Source: an uncultured Clostridia bacterium (GTDB taxonomy: Bacteria; Bacillota; Clostridia; Christensenellales; CAG-314). Taken from it: DNA of 47,076 bases. The stretch spans positions 1-47,076 of the forward strand of contig CAKQXG010000003.1 in NCBI GenBank assembly GCA_934281515.1, in the 5' to 3' direction. Positions 34,037-42,975 of this stretch are shown here, in pieces (the first letter of the stretch is position 1; the number at the start of each line of letters is the position of its first letter). The notes below the pieces were generated by a model. It was not told the DNA's origin and did not search any database. It saw only the letters and a program-made list of their open reading frames with translations. The translations under genes and the position numbers were made by a program.

Positions 34037-34903
34037 TTATCCCTTTACCGCGCCGCCCGTCATGCCTTGGATAAAGTACTTGGAAAAGAACATATACACA
34101 ATTACCATAGGTATTGTCATGACGGTAAGTCCTGCGCAGTACTCGCCGAACATACTTGCGTCCGCCGCCTTGAATTGCAGTATCTTTAGCGGAAGCGTGT
34201 ACACGTCCTCGTTGCCGAGTGTTGTTATCATCGGCCAGAAAAACTCACTCCATGCCGACTGAAACGACATCACCGCAATCAATGCAATTACCGGGCGCAT
34301 CAAAGGCAAGTCTACCTTCCAAAACATTGTCCACACGCCGCAGCCGTCGATAAACGCGGCCTCGTGTATGTCGCTCGGAACGTCTTTGAGATAGTTGCTG
34401 CCGAGCATTATGCCAAGACTCGGAAAACCGATAAGGCACGGAATAATCAGCACCCAGTAGGAATTGAGCAATCCCAGCTTGTTGTACAGCAGAAACAGCG
34501 GAATGTATGTCAGCTCGCCCGTAAAAAACATCGTGATTACCGACAGCGACTTAAACAACTGGGAGCCTTTGAAACGTATTACGCTTATCGCAAAACTGCC
34601 GAGTGCGGAAAATATCACCGTTGCGACAACGCTTATCGCAGTGATGACCACACTGTTGCCGAACGCCCGAAACAAGTTGTTGCTTTTAAGCACCGTAACG
34701 TAGTTACCGAACGACACCGCAGAGAAGTCGATGAGTATCGGGTTTTTGACGTATTCTCCGTAACTTTTAAGCGATGTCGCCACAACGAAATACACAGGGA
34801 ACAATATACTGATTGTGATTACCACCAACAGAAAGATAAGCCACGACTTCAACACAACGTTGACCACTTTGCTTTTACGCTTGTTTGTCCACACGTCAAT
34901 CAC
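34037..34903 (-). CDS. Sugar ABC transporter permease, MalG-type (CUT1)
   Basis: A 288-residue six-segment permease of the second importer, with the EAA loop EAAFIDGCGVWTMFWKVDLP. It begins with MIDVWTNKRKS; the start codon overlaps the end of the partner permease gene by 8 bp, so translation is coupled. Its stop is 14 bp before the exported GH13 gene. Partner genes are 34896-35813 and the binding protein 35817-37211. Confidence 0.93.
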   Translation of the reverse strand: MIDVWTNKRKSKVVNVVLKSWLIFLLVVITISILFPVYFVVATSLKSYGEYVKNPILIDFSAVSFGNYVTVLKSNNLFRAFGNSVVITAISVVATVIFSALGSFAISVIRFKGSQLFKSLSVITMFFTGELTYIPLFLLYNKLGLLNSYWVLIIPCLIGFPSLGIMLGSNYLKDVPSDIHEAAFIDGCGVWTMFWKVDLPLMRPVIALIAVMSFQSAWSEFFWPMITTLGNEDVYTLPLKILQFKAADASMFGEYCAGLTVMTIPMVIVYMFFSKYFIQGMTGGAVKG

Positions 34904-35813
34904 GCTCCTTTCTGTTCATGGTTTTGTTGACGACCACGGTAATGACGCCCAACACCAACGCCAACACAATTGACATCGTAACCGACTTGCTGAGACTGAT
35001 GTTGCTTATGTCCTTGCTGCCCAGACCGATCTTGTATATCAGCAACGCCACGGGCGTAAGATTACTCGACAAGTTGCCGTTGGTTTGAAAAAGGTAAAAC
35101 AGGTCAAACGACTTGATACCGCCGATTATGGACAAAATAACGTTGAGTATCGTTGCCGAACGCAACAACGGCATAAATATCTGCGTGATGAGCTGAAACT
35201 TGTTTGCGCCGTCAAGCTTGGCAGCTTCCACCACGTCGTTAGAAATGTTGGACATATTGACAAGATAAATGACCGTAGTGATACCGACAAACCGCCAGGT
35301 GTTGGTTGCGACAAGGCAGATAAACGCCACAATGTCGTTGCCCATCCATTGAAACGGCGGATTTTGCAAACCGAAGATAATGTTGAGAATACCGTTTTCG
35401 TCGCCGCTGTACATCATTATCCACATTGCCGACACCACTGCGCTCGGCAGCACCACAGGCAGATAGATAAGCGTGCGGAATATGCCCTGCAACCTTGCGG
35501 ACAAAAAATACAACATTACGGCAAGCAGAAATCCCAACGCAGTCTGTACAAGAGTGGACACCACCGAAAACCCGAGACTTACGCCGACAGCCTGCCAAAA
35601 GCCGCTTGCCTGCTCGTTGAACACCCACTTGTAGTTGTCAAGTCCCACAAAGCCGACATTGGCAGTGTTGATCTTGAGATCGGTAAAACTGATGATTACC
35701 GACAACACCAACGGAAAAATTATCGTAATGGTCGCGCCGATAATCATCTGACTCGAAAACAAGTACCCTTTTAAGTTTTTATGCTTTATCAGCGAATACT
35801 TTTTGTTTTTCAT
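34896..35813 (-). CDS. Sugar ABC transporter permease, MalF-type (CUT1)
   Basis: A 305-residue permease with six membrane segments and the EAA loop EAAKLDGANKFQLITQIFMP. It starts 3 bp after the stop of the binding-protein gene and ends 8 bp inside its partner. The arrangement binding protein, MalF-type, MalG-type is the usual one. With GH13 downstream the likely ligand is a maltodextrin-like oligosaccharide, which is an inference. Confidence 0.93.
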   Translation of the reverse strand: MKNKKYSLIKHKNLKGYLFSSQMIIGATITIIFPLVLSVIISFTDLKINTANVGFVGLDNYKWVFNEQASGFWQAVGVSLGFSVVSTLVQTALGFLLAVMLYFLSARLQGIFRTLIYLPVVLPSAVVSAMWIMMYSGDENGILNIIFGLQNPPFQWMGNDIVAFICLVATNTWRFVGITTVIYLVNMSNISNDVVEAAKLDGANKFQLITQIFMPLLRSATILNVILSIIGGIKSFDLFYLFQTNGNLSSNLTPVALLIYKIGLGSKDISNISLSKSVTMSIVLALVLGVITVVVNKTMNRKERD

Positions 35814-35816
35814 CTG

Positions 35817-37211
35817 TCAGGATCTTATGTCGAGCCAACTGAAATCGGAGTCCCAGTTGTACTTTACGGTGGGATCGACGGTGGTCAACCCGGCTTCGCT
35901 TATGGCTTGTTTGTATCTGTTGTAGATGGCAACGGCAACGTCCTTGCCGGTAGTATCCTTCTTTTTACCGAGAATATAGTTTACTACGTCCTCGCTGTTT
36001 TTGGTATCGATATTGCTTGTAGAGTAGGCAATGTCATTTTTGATAAACAACGATTTGCCACAGTCGCGCATGGCGTAGTTGACCGCCTTGTCACGGTCGG
36101 TCTTGTAGTCGATACCGTCGACAGCCATTATCGAATTTGTTTCGTCTGCGAAGTACTGACTGACCGTCCTGCTTGTAAGATATTTAAGAAACCGTACGCA
36201 TGCTTCGGGATACTTGCTGTACTTGTACACGCTGAACCCGTCGTAGTCGCTTGTGATATAAGAGTAGTCCACTCCGCTCGGGGCAGGTATAGCCATGAAG
36301 CCGAGTTCCATGTCCTCCGCATCGTTAAGCAAGTACAGATTGTTGTTGTTAAGTATCACCATGGCGGCGTTGTTTTCGATAAAGTTGCGCACTGCCGTTT
36401 CCTTGCTTTTGCCTTCGCACTGACCGAAGTAGCCTTTGCTGTTCCAATCTTTCAGCTTGTCCAGCATTTTGCCTTCAAGCTGCAAGTTTTGGTCGCTGTT
36501 GGTAATACGTCCTTGCGAATAGGCGGGATCCTTGTAGGAACCGAGTTGCAACTCGGAAAAGTTTTGAAAAGCCGTGTACAGTCCCGTCAGCGAACCGCCC
36601 GTAATGCCAGTTACGGCAAGAGGCGCAAAAGACGAGCTTTGCGACAATGCACGCAATGAAGCAAGCGTGGATTCGAATTCCTGCAAGTTGGTAGGCACGG
36701 CAATATTATTGTCCTCGAACAACGTTTTGTTGTACACAAGTACTTCGGCAGTACAACGGAAAGGCACGCTGTAATGCTTGCCGCCGACTTTTGCAAGATC
36801 CCACGCTTCGCCATCGTTTTTAAACTCCGTCGACCAACCGCTCATGTAGTCGTCAAGCGGCAAACAAACGTCGTTTTTGACGTAACCTGCGACTTGATTG
36901 GTCCAGTAGAAGAACACGTCGGGTACCGACGAAGAGATTACTTGCGAATTGAGATAACCTGGCACGTCGGAGTAGTTGCTGACAACCGTTTCTATCCGCA
37001 CGTCCTTGTTTTCCGACATAAAGTCGTTGACGATTTTGGTAAACTGCGGCGAGCATTCGCTCCATATATGCAGAAATTTTATTTTTTTGATTTGTACGCG
37101 CTCGCCCGTATCGGGGTCGATATACGAGTCGTCGGTGCATGCCGTCAGCGCAAACAGACTCATTACCACAAGCACAACAGCCAAACAAATAGCAAAAAAC
37201 TTTTTATTCAT
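35817..37211 (-). CDS. Sugar ABC transporter substrate-binding lipoprotein
   Basis: A 464-residue extracellular binding protein with a signal peptide and lipobox ending at Cys25 (FALTAC). Family features are IKFLHIWSE near 44-52, VPDVFFYWTNQ, HYSVPFRCTAEVLVYNKTLF (residues about 145-164) and the ASGVDY/DGFSVYKYSKYPEACVRFL region towards the C-terminal lobe. It is the standard CUT1 size and clearly distinct from the two longer binding proteins at the left of the window. AGGAGG precedes the ATG, which overlaps the stop of the membrane-anchored lectin-like gene (ATGA). Confidence 0.93.
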   Translation of the reverse strand: MNKKFFAICLAVVLVVMSLFALTACTDDSYIDPDTGERVQIKKIKFLHIWSECSPQFTKIVNDFMSENKDVRIETVVSNYSDVPGYLNSQVISSSVPDVFFYWTNQVAGYVKNDVCLPLDDYMSGWSTEFKNDGEAWDLAKVGGKHYSVPFRCTAEVLVYNKTLFEDNNIAVPTNLQEFESTLASLRALSQSSSFAPLAVTGITGGSLTGLYTAFQNFSELQLGSYKDPAYSQGRITNSDQNLQLEGKMLDKLKDWNSKGYFGQCEGKSKETAVRNFIENNAAMVILNNNNLYLLNDAEDMELGFMAIPAPSGVDYSYITSDYDGFSVYKYSKYPEACVRFLKYLTSRTVSQYFADETNSIMAVDGIDYKTDRDKAVNYAMRDCGKSLFIKNDIAYSTSNIDTKNSEDVVNYILGKKKDTTGKDVAVAIYNRYKQAISEAGLTTVDPTVKYNWDSDFSWLDIRS

Positions 37212-38869
37212 CTACATTTCCTCCTTACAAGAAGCACTACAGCATAGGCAACTGCGCCGACAATCGCCACCGAACCGATGACAACAAGCGTAATACCGGC
37301 GGCGTTGTCCGCCTTTTGCGGAATAACGACGGTTGTTATGTCCTCGGTGTTGTAAACGTAGTCCTTGCTGTAATCGGGGTAATCGGGTTCCACAAAATAA
37401 TAAATACTGTCGTAGTCGACAAGGTACTTCATTTCGAAGTCGTACATCTCGGCGTCTATATCCATAAAGTTTACACCGAAACAGGGCGTAAGGTCGGACA
37501 CCTTGACGATTGCGGTAACGTCGTCGCTACCGTATGCCGACACGGTGTAGCCTGCCAGTTCGAAGCACTGCTTGCCGTCGATGTACACATGCAGTACGCC
37601 GCCCGTAATTACCGCTTCGAGCGTATACTCCGTGTCGGGTGCGATTGTCAGTCCGCAAGTTATTTCGTAAGTAAAGTCATATGGCGTAGAAGTGCAGAAG
37701 TACATTGCCGCCTGTCCGCTTGCGGGGATGATGTTTGCCGAAACATATACGGTTTGCCCGAGTACCGTCGTTTTGCCGACAATGATACCCAGCGTACGAT
37801 TGGATTCCGCCGCGGAAGTCAGTTTGAAGTGCGCCTTGTAGTACACGTCTGCACCTTGTGTAGAGAATTGCTTACCGTCCTTGACAAGAGTGTTACTGCC
37901 GAAAAAGTCGTTGTTAAAGTAGTTTACGGCACGCAGCCAACCGCCACCGTACTTCATACGAGCAACGGTACCATCAAACGTCAGTCCGTTGTCGCCGTTG
38001 TTGCGTTGATTGCCGGATATTTTTACCGTTGTTTTGCCGAATATATTTTCTCGGTCGGAGTTTCGTGCTTGCTCCAACTCGTTTTGTCCGTATCTGACGG
38101 GAGCATAAACGCCGCTGTCCAGATACTTTACCGTGAGGTTGGATACGGTAGCGTTTATGTCCATGAAGTTGACCCCTGCAACGGGGTTGAGTTTGGTAAG
38201 ATCGATTTGCGTGCCGTCCGTAAAAGTGACTTGCTTGTATGTCGTGCCGCCCAACCTGAAGGAGCCGTTTACGTACACGTCCACACCATTTGCCGTTTTT
38301 AGCACCGACAAACGATAGGTTGTGTCGTTTTTAAACTTTTGCGTAAGGACAAAAGTTGCATTGGCGTCTGCCTCGCCGCCAACCTTTTTGTAAAAGTAAA
38401 ACACAAGGCTGTTGTCTTTCGGTTGCAGATTAACCGACACATATACCGTTTCGTCGGTATCGGGCAGCACATACCTGCCCAGCACAATGCCCACGCAACG
38501 ATAGTCTTGCGCGTCCGCCCACCTGACGTTGCAATCGTAATACACGCCGAGAGCGCTCGTGGCCGTTTCCGCACCGTCAAGCACCACTTTGTTTTGCGCA
38601 GTCAACTCGTTGCCGACAATCGTGGTACTGCGTAGCCAATTGCCCGTGTACGTCATTGTATACGTGCCGTCGGCATAGGTCATGCCATTGTCGTTGACGT
38701 CGCGCAGATTTGCCGAAACAGTACCCTGCGCAAGGTTCGCATTGGTAGAGTTCTGTCCGTCGGCAAGAGTGAATTCCTGCCCGAATACGACAAACGGAAT
38801 TGCCACAAACAGCAATGCCGTTATACAAATCAATATCAACGCCGTTTTAATTCTTGTAGAAGAAGTCAT
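37208..38869 (-). CDS. Membrane-anchored protein with duplicated lectin-like module
   Basis: A 553-residue surface protein. The N-terminus has a signal peptide ending near VVFGQEF (about 30). Two copies of a beta-rich module of about 215 residues follow (about 32-255 and 265-485). Each has DNGMTY/DNGLTF near its start, GNWLRS/GGWLRA, a VGIVLGR/LGIIVGK strand and GVNFMDINA or GVNFMDIDA near its end. A C-terminal membrane helix (AGITLVVIGSVAIVGAVAYA) with a basic tail LVRRKCR anchors it. The fold resembles concanavalin-type glycan-binding domains; no catalytic residues are recognised. GAGG precedes the ATG, and its stop overlaps the binding-protein start, so it is expressed with the importer and probably concentrates glycan at the membrane (inferred). 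Confidence 0.75.
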   Translation of the reverse strand: MTSSTRIKTALILICITALLFVAIPFVVFGQEFTLADGQNSTNANLAQGTVSANLRDVNDNGMTYADGTYTMTYTGNWLRSTTIVGNELTAQNKVVLDGAETATSALGVYYDCNVRWADAQDYRCVGIVLGRYVLPDTDETVYVSVNLQPKDNSLVFYFYKKVGGEADANATFVLTQKFKNDTTYRLSVLKTANGVDVYVNGSFRLGGTTYKQVTFTDGTQIDLTKLNPVAGVNFMDINATVSNLTVKYLDSGVYAPVRYGQNELEQARNSDRENIFGKTTVKISGNQRNNGDNGLTFDGTVARMKYGGGWLRAVNYFNNDFFGSNTLVKDGKQFSTQGADVYYKAHFKLTSAAESNRTLGIIVGKTTVLGQTVYVSANIIPASGQAAMYFCTSTPYDFTYEITCGLTIAPDTEYTLEAVITGGVLHVYIDGKQCFELAGYTVSAYGSDDVTAIVKVSDLTPCFGVNFMDIDAEMYDFEMKYLVDYDSIYYFVEPDYPDYSKDYVYNTEDITTVVIPQKADNAAGITLVVIGSVAIVGAVAYAVVLLVRRKCR

Positions 38870-38966
38870 TTTTGCCTCGTTTTTACCGAAGTTTTGCGCC
38901 TTGTAATACAAAACGCCGTAGTTTGATTACGTACAGATAGTTATGCCGATGCCGGCGCGGGCGCAT

Positions 38967-38996
38967 GGGCAGTTTGCCTGATATGACAAACTGCCC
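38967..38996 (-). other. Perfect intercistronic hairpin
   Basis: GGGCAGTTTG (38967-38976) and CAAACTGCCC (38987-38996) form a perfect 10-bp stem with a 10-base loop, just past the stop of the repeat lipoprotein and about 100 bases before the next gene. There is no T-run on either strand, so it fits a processing or 3'-stabilising hairpin better than a terminator. Confidence 0.6.
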
Positions 38997-39016
38997 GATA
39001 CGATTTGTTGTAATGA

Positions 39017-41197
39017 TCAGTTCCAGTTTCCTACAAATTTGTCGCCTTCGACCGAAGTTACGCTAAACGTGCCTTTGCCGCCGACAAGAGTCAGTTCGTA
39101 TGTTTGTCCCCAACCTGCGTAACCGTGGTTGTCTGCCGAAGTGTCGGCGTCAAGCGCAACGCGATACAGATAAACTTTCGTTTCGCCAAGCACCGCGTCC
39201 GCAGTTACGGATGTACCGTTTACCGTGCCGATTACCTTGCGCGTAGTCATTTCTTCTTCGTTGACAAACACAATTACAAACTGTTCGCCACCCGATACGA
39301 AGTTGGGCGTGGCAGAGAAATCGAACGTTACGCTTGTGGGCAGAGGCACAATCCATTCGCCCGACCAATTACCGTCGTTTTTGGCTGTAATTACGTAGCG
39401 TGTGCAATCGTCCTGCAACACGATGTCGGAAGATTGCCCCCACCATGCGCAAACGGCTCCGTCCCAAGACAACTCCTTTGTCGAGGGATCTGTACGCAAA
39501 ATTTTGAACGCGTTATATTTTTCAGTGACCGTCACGGTAATAGTTTTGCCGTTAAGCGTGGCTTTTACCCACTCGTTGTCGTTGTTGCCCTCGGCGGTAT
39601 TGTAAAGATACACTCCAAAAATCTCGTTACCTTCGACAACGGGCGTAAGGTCGACGACAATACGCTTGTCCGTGCTTGAACCTGCTTCTACGGTAACAAC
39701 CACCGCAACGTCGGCAAACACATACATTGTGTAAGATCCGTCGTCGGCAAGAGTAACCTTGTTTCCGTCAACAGTCACTTCCTTTACATAGTAACCGTCG
39801 GCAGCCGTAAAGGTCAACTTGATTGTAGAGCCTGTCGGAATATCTGTCAACTGCTTATCGGCAGACACTACGCAATGTTCTTCGTCGGAAAGAGTAATAT
39901 CAATATCGGCAGTTGCGCCCCGAGTTGTCAATTGACCGAGCATATTGCCGCCGTTAAAATCGGTAAACACAAAGTAATTGTTGTCGCCAAGTACCACTTC
40001 GTCGGTTGCTCCCCAGAAATCGCTGTCCCAGGAAATAGGCTCGTTTTTAATAGACGTACGCAAAATTTTGAACTTTGTCATACCGTCGGGCAGTACGTGA
40101 CGCGCGATTTTGTCGGTATTGAGTACGCTTTGTTGCCACTCGCTTGCGGTGTCGTTGTAGAAGTACACGCCGAAACGCTCGCCGCCCGTGTAAACGTCGG
40201 TGACATTGTAGTTGATATACACAAATTTAGCGGCAACTTCCCGACAAATCTCTCCGTTCGACTTGACCATGAACGCCGTAATTGCGTCATCCATGTCGTA
40301 CTCGTCGGTTTGCTCCCACAGCGTCGTGCCGTCGCTTGCATAGCGCAGGAGTTGTACCTTGGTTGCGCCGTCAGGGATGTTGGCGGCAAACCGCTCGAAC
40401 TCTACATTGGCAAGCGACACAATCTGATCGGGATCGTCCGCATAGACAAGGCGCAGTTTAAGCGTTGCTCCGTCGGCGGCATAACGTGCAAGATCATACA
40501 ATTCCACCGTTACATCACGATAGGTAAAGCCCTTTGCAGGAATTTCCGTCTTAGTCGCCTCATAGTCGCCGCGCGTGCAGTAGTCGTAAGCTTCGTACCC
40601 CGGCTTGGTGTAGGTGGGTTCAACGCGTTCGTGAGTTTTGATGTCGTGTTGCAAAGCAGGAATTTCCTTGTAAGTCGTGTAGTCACACCGACTGCATGTC
40701 TCGTAAGCATTGTGACCTGCTTGTGTGCAGGTAGCGGCCACCGCTTCGTGTTGAATGGGGTCGTGACCAAGAGCAGGAATTTCTTCGTAGGTCGTGTAGT
40801 CACAGTTTTCACAAGTCTGATAGGCATTGTTTCCTGCCGTTGTGCATGTAGCCGCTACTGCCGGGTGGTCGACAAGGCTATGCGCCAACTTGGCAATTTC
40901 TTTGTAGGTTGTGTAATCGCAACGAGTGCATGTGTCGTACTCTTCGTTGCCTGCGGTTGTGCAAGTTGCCGCCGTAGCTTCGTGGTGGACAAGGTCATGT
41001 CCCAAAGCGTCAACGTCGCGAGTGTCGACATTGCCGCACTTGGTGCACGTACGTTGTTCCGAACCCGTCTGTGTGCAAGTCGGAGCGGTTGCTTGTTGCC
41101 AATCGCCGTATGTGTGCTCGCACTCAGTCGGTTGACATGCCACAAACAGTGACAGACACGCTACCGCAACAAGCAGTAAAATACCGATTCTTTTCAT
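39017..41197 (-). CDS. Surface lipoprotein with Cys-pair repeats and sugar-binding-like modules
   Basis: A 726-residue lipoprotein; the signal peptide ends at Cys21 (LFVAC). Residues about 25-223 are five tandem repeats of about 39 residues with the pattern AATCT.AG...Y.TC..CDYTTY.EIPALGH, each carrying three Cys and terminal His; the fifth is degraded. This repeat type is known from Firmicutes surface proteins, function unknown. The C-terminal 500 residues contain about four related beta modules (for example FGVYFYN...FKILRT...SWD.. and FGVYLYN...FKILRT...SWDGA), reminiscent of starch-binding CBM25/26-type domains. An InlB-repeat-like segment lies near 450-530. AAGGAG precedes the ATG. The starch-binding reading fits the neighbouring GH13 and importer but is tentative. 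Confidence 0.75.
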   Translation of the reverse strand: MKRIGILLLVAVACLSLFVACQPTECEHTYGDWQQATAPTCTQTGSEQRTCTKCGNVDTRDVDALGHDLVHHEATAATCTTAGNEEYDTCTRCDYTTYKEIAKLAHSLVDHPAVAATCTTAGNNAYQTCENCDYTTYEEIPALGHDPIQHEAVAATCTQAGHNAYETCSRCDYTTYKEIPALQHDIKTHERVEPTYTKPGYEAYDYCTRGDYEATKTEIPAKGFTYRDVTVELYDLARYAADGATLKLRLVYADDPDQIVSLANVEFERFAANIPDGATKVQLLRYASDGTTLWEQTDEYDMDDAITAFMVKSNGEICREVAAKFVYINYNVTDVYTGGERFGVYFYNDTASEWQQSVLNTDKIARHVLPDGMTKFKILRTSIKNEPISWDSDFWGATDEVVLGDNNYFVFTDFNGGNMLGQLTTRGATADIDITLSDEEHCVVSADKQLTDIPTGSTIKLTFTAADGYYVKEVTVDGNKVTLADDGSYTMYVFADVAVVVTVEAGSSTDKRIVVDLTPVVEGNEIFGVYLYNTAEGNNDNEWVKATLNGKTITVTVTEKYNAFKILRTDPSTKELSWDGAVCAWWGQSSDIVLQDDCTRYVITAKNDGNWSGEWIVPLPTSVTFDFSATPNFVSGGEQFVIVFVNEEEMTTRKVIGTVNGTSVTADAVLGETKVYLYRVALDADTSADNHGYAGWGQTYELTLVGGKGTFSVTSVEGDKFVGNWN
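40529..41125 (-). repeat. In-gene tandem repeat, about 117 bp x 5
   Basis: Five in-frame copies inside the 39017-41197 lipoprotein gene, encoding a unit of about 39 residues with CxxC-type Cys pairs. The middle three are closest in sequence. The first copy is longer and divergent, and the last has lost its Cys residues. Repeats of this kind can expand or contract by recombination. Confidence 0.85.
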
Positions 41198-41221
41198 TGT
41201 TGTTCTCCTTGTTCTTTTATT

Positions 41222-41243
41222 AAATCGGCATCTGCGCCGATTT
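41222..41243 (-). other. Hairpin between the GH51 and repeat lipoprotein genes
   Basis: AAATCGGC (41222-41229) and GCCGATTT (41236-41243) make a perfect 8-bp stem with a 6-base loop overlapping the GH51 stop codon. On the coding strand only a weak AT tail follows, so termination would be partial at best. Confidence 0.5.
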
Positions 41244-42745
41244 TATTTTACAGTAAACTTTGCAAACGTCACGCTGTAACTTCCTGCGACAAACCGTTTA
41301 CCGTCCCATACCGAATGCGGGTCCACGTCGGTCAACACGACGTTGTCGGGGTTGTCAAACGTGTTTTTGGCGTGAACGTCCTGCGCCGAAAGCACCGACG
41401 CCGCAGACAAATTTGTCGGCTGGTCAAACATAATGTCTATGGCGAGATTTTCGTCCGTCACGTTGACGATTGCCACGTGATATGTCTTTGTGGCTTCGTC
41501 GTAAGCCACCGTGTGATACACGCCCTTTGCCTTGCCGTACTTCCCGGATTTGTACATCGGCAATTTGCTCTCGGTGCGCAAAGCCGCCGTTCCCGCAAAG
41601 TGTCCGGCAACGTAGGCAAACGGATAAAACGTCGTTTGTTTAAGTACGCCGCCGTCGTTTTGAGTAAGTATCGGCGCGATGACGTTGACAAGTTGCGCCA
41701 AACATCCGATTTTGACATAGTCGGCGTTATTTACCAATGTCAGCAACATTTCGGCAAACACCAATGCGTCGGCCATGTCGTAGTTATTTTCGAGAAGCGG
41801 CAATCCGCAAGCCCAATCTGCCTGACGATTGCTTGTGCCGTCGAAGGTGTGCCATACGTTCCACTCGTCTACCGACAAATAGACGGCTTTGTCCGAACGA
41901 CGTCTGCGTTTCTCGTCGATTATCAGTTTTTTGCCACGCGCAATGTAATCTTCAAAACTCCGCCCGCTTGCCAAAAACTCCTGCAAACTGTGATCGCTTG
42001 TCGGATAGGTGTAGTAGGCGTGCATGGATATATAGTCGATGTAGTCAAACGTGCGATGCAACACTTCCTTATCCCACGCAGGGAATGTGGGCGAAAACGG
42101 TGAGTTGCTGCCACATGCCACAGTTTTGGCTTCGGGACTTATCCACTTGATTATTTTTGCTGCGTCGACAGCCGATTTAGAGTAGTCCTCTGCAGACTTG
42201 GAACACACCTGCCACGAACCGTCCATTTCGTTGCCAAGGCACCAGTATCTGACGTTGTATGGTTGTTTGTGTCCGTTTGTAATGCGTTTTTGCGCCCACA
42301 TGCCTTGGTTTTGCAAGTTGCAGTACTGCACCAGGTCGGACACATCGTTCATATTGCCCGTACCAAGGTTTACCGCCATAACGGTCTCTGCGCCGACCTT
42401 GTCCGCGAAGTGCAAAAACTCATCCACGCCCACTTTGTTAGGCTCTACCGCAATCCAGGCAAGATCGATTACTTCGGGACGTTGCTCGACAGGACCGATA
42501 GCCTTTTTCCAATCGTAACCCGACACAAAATTGCCGCCGGGATAGCGGACTATCGACACGCCCATTTCGGACACAGCTTGCATAACGTCGCCGCGGAACC
42601 CCTTTTCGTCTGCCGTCGGGTGAGATGGTTGGTAGATGCCGTTGTACACCGAACGCCCCAGGTGCTCCACGAAGGAGCCGAACACCGTCTTTTCGATAAT
42701 GCCGATTTGATTGTTTTTGTCTGCCTTGATAAAAAATTTGCTCAT
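41243..42745 (-). CDS. abfA: GH51 alpha-L-arabinofuranosidase
   Basis: A 500-residue cytoplasmic enzyme (no signal peptide) that releases L-arabinofuranose from arabino-oligosaccharides by a retaining mechanism. Its length is normal for the family. Motifs are FGSFVEHLGRSVYNGIY (22-38), RYPGGNFVSGYDW (67-79), the acid/base CLGNEMDG with Glu173 and the nucleophile SVDEWNVW with Glu294. A C-terminal beta-sandwich follows. An in-frame TAG two codons upstream fixes the ATG, although the ribosome binding site is weak. It has a 230-bp leader with an inverted repeat (42830-42875) and is followed after 45 bp by the repeat lipoprotein. Upstream are an isomerase and an epimerase that could act on the released pentose. 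Confidence 0.95.
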   Translation of the reverse strand: MSKFFIKADKNNQIGIIEKTVFGSFVEHLGRSVYNGIYQPSHPTADEKGFRGDVMQAVSEMGVSIVRYPGGNFVSGYDWKKAIGPVEQRPEVIDLAWIAVEPNKVGVDEFLHFADKVGAETVMAVNLGTGNMNDVSDLVQYCNLQNQGMWAQKRITNGHKQPYNVRYWCLGNEMDGSWQVCSKSAEDYSKSAVDAAKIIKWISPEAKTVACGSNSPFSPTFPAWDKEVLHRTFDYIDYISMHAYYTYPTSDHSLQEFLASGRSFEDYIARGKKLIIDEKRRRRSDKAVYLSVDEWNVWHTFDGTSNRQADWACGLPLLENNYDMADALVFAEMLLTLVNNADYVKIGCLAQLVNVIAPILTQNDGGVLKQTTFYPFAYVAGHFAGTAALRTESKLPMYKSGKYGKAKGVYHTVAYDEATKTYHVAIVNVTDENLAIDIMFDQPTNLSAASVLSAQDVHAKNTFDNPDNVVLTDVDPHSVWDGKRFVAGSYSVTFAKFTVK

Positions 42746-42829
42746 AAACTACTTGCCAATCTTCCTTTGCAACGATTTGAACCTTGCGGCACATTTTGTG
42801 CGTTTGTTCGAGTAAGTACATTTTAGCAC

Positions 42830-42875
42830 TTTACACCGTTACAAAAAACTGCAAATACGCTTAAAAAAGTGTAAA
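42830..42875. promoter_or_regulatory. Operator-like inverted repeat upstream of GH51
   Basis: TTTACAC (42830-42836) and GTGTAAA (42869-42875) form an inverted repeat with arms 32 bases apart in the 230-bp gap upstream of abfA. It may be a regulator binding site. I could not define a convincing promoter nearby. Confidence 0.3.
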
Positions 42876-42975
42876 ATAGTCTCATTGACCCGTTTCCATC
42901 GGCAAATTGACAGCATTATTATCGCATAGGCAACAAGTCAACTACAACATTCCGTTCGGCGCGTCGCCGTCTGCA

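Noticed and set aside
33036..34262. 408-codon open frame on the plus strand
   Set aside because: Overlaps the exported GH13 gene and the next permease on the other strand; the minus-strand genes have catalytic motifs and good ribosome binding sites.
40529..41125. CRISPR-like periodic repeats
   Set aside because: The period (about 117 bp) keeps the reading frame and has no spacer-repeat alternation; it is an in-gene protein repeat.
39875..41152. 425-codon open frame on the plus strand
   Set aside because: Antisense to the repeat lipoprotein; its apparent repeats simply mirror the tandem repeats of the real gene.
41222..41243. Full terminator at the end of GH51
   Set aside because: The stem is good but no T-run follows on the coding strand, so I kept it only as a hairpin.
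42900..42945. Promoter for GH51 with TTGACA-like and AT-rich elements
   Set aside because: Possible hexamers do not line up at 16-18 base spacing on the minus strand; not convincing.
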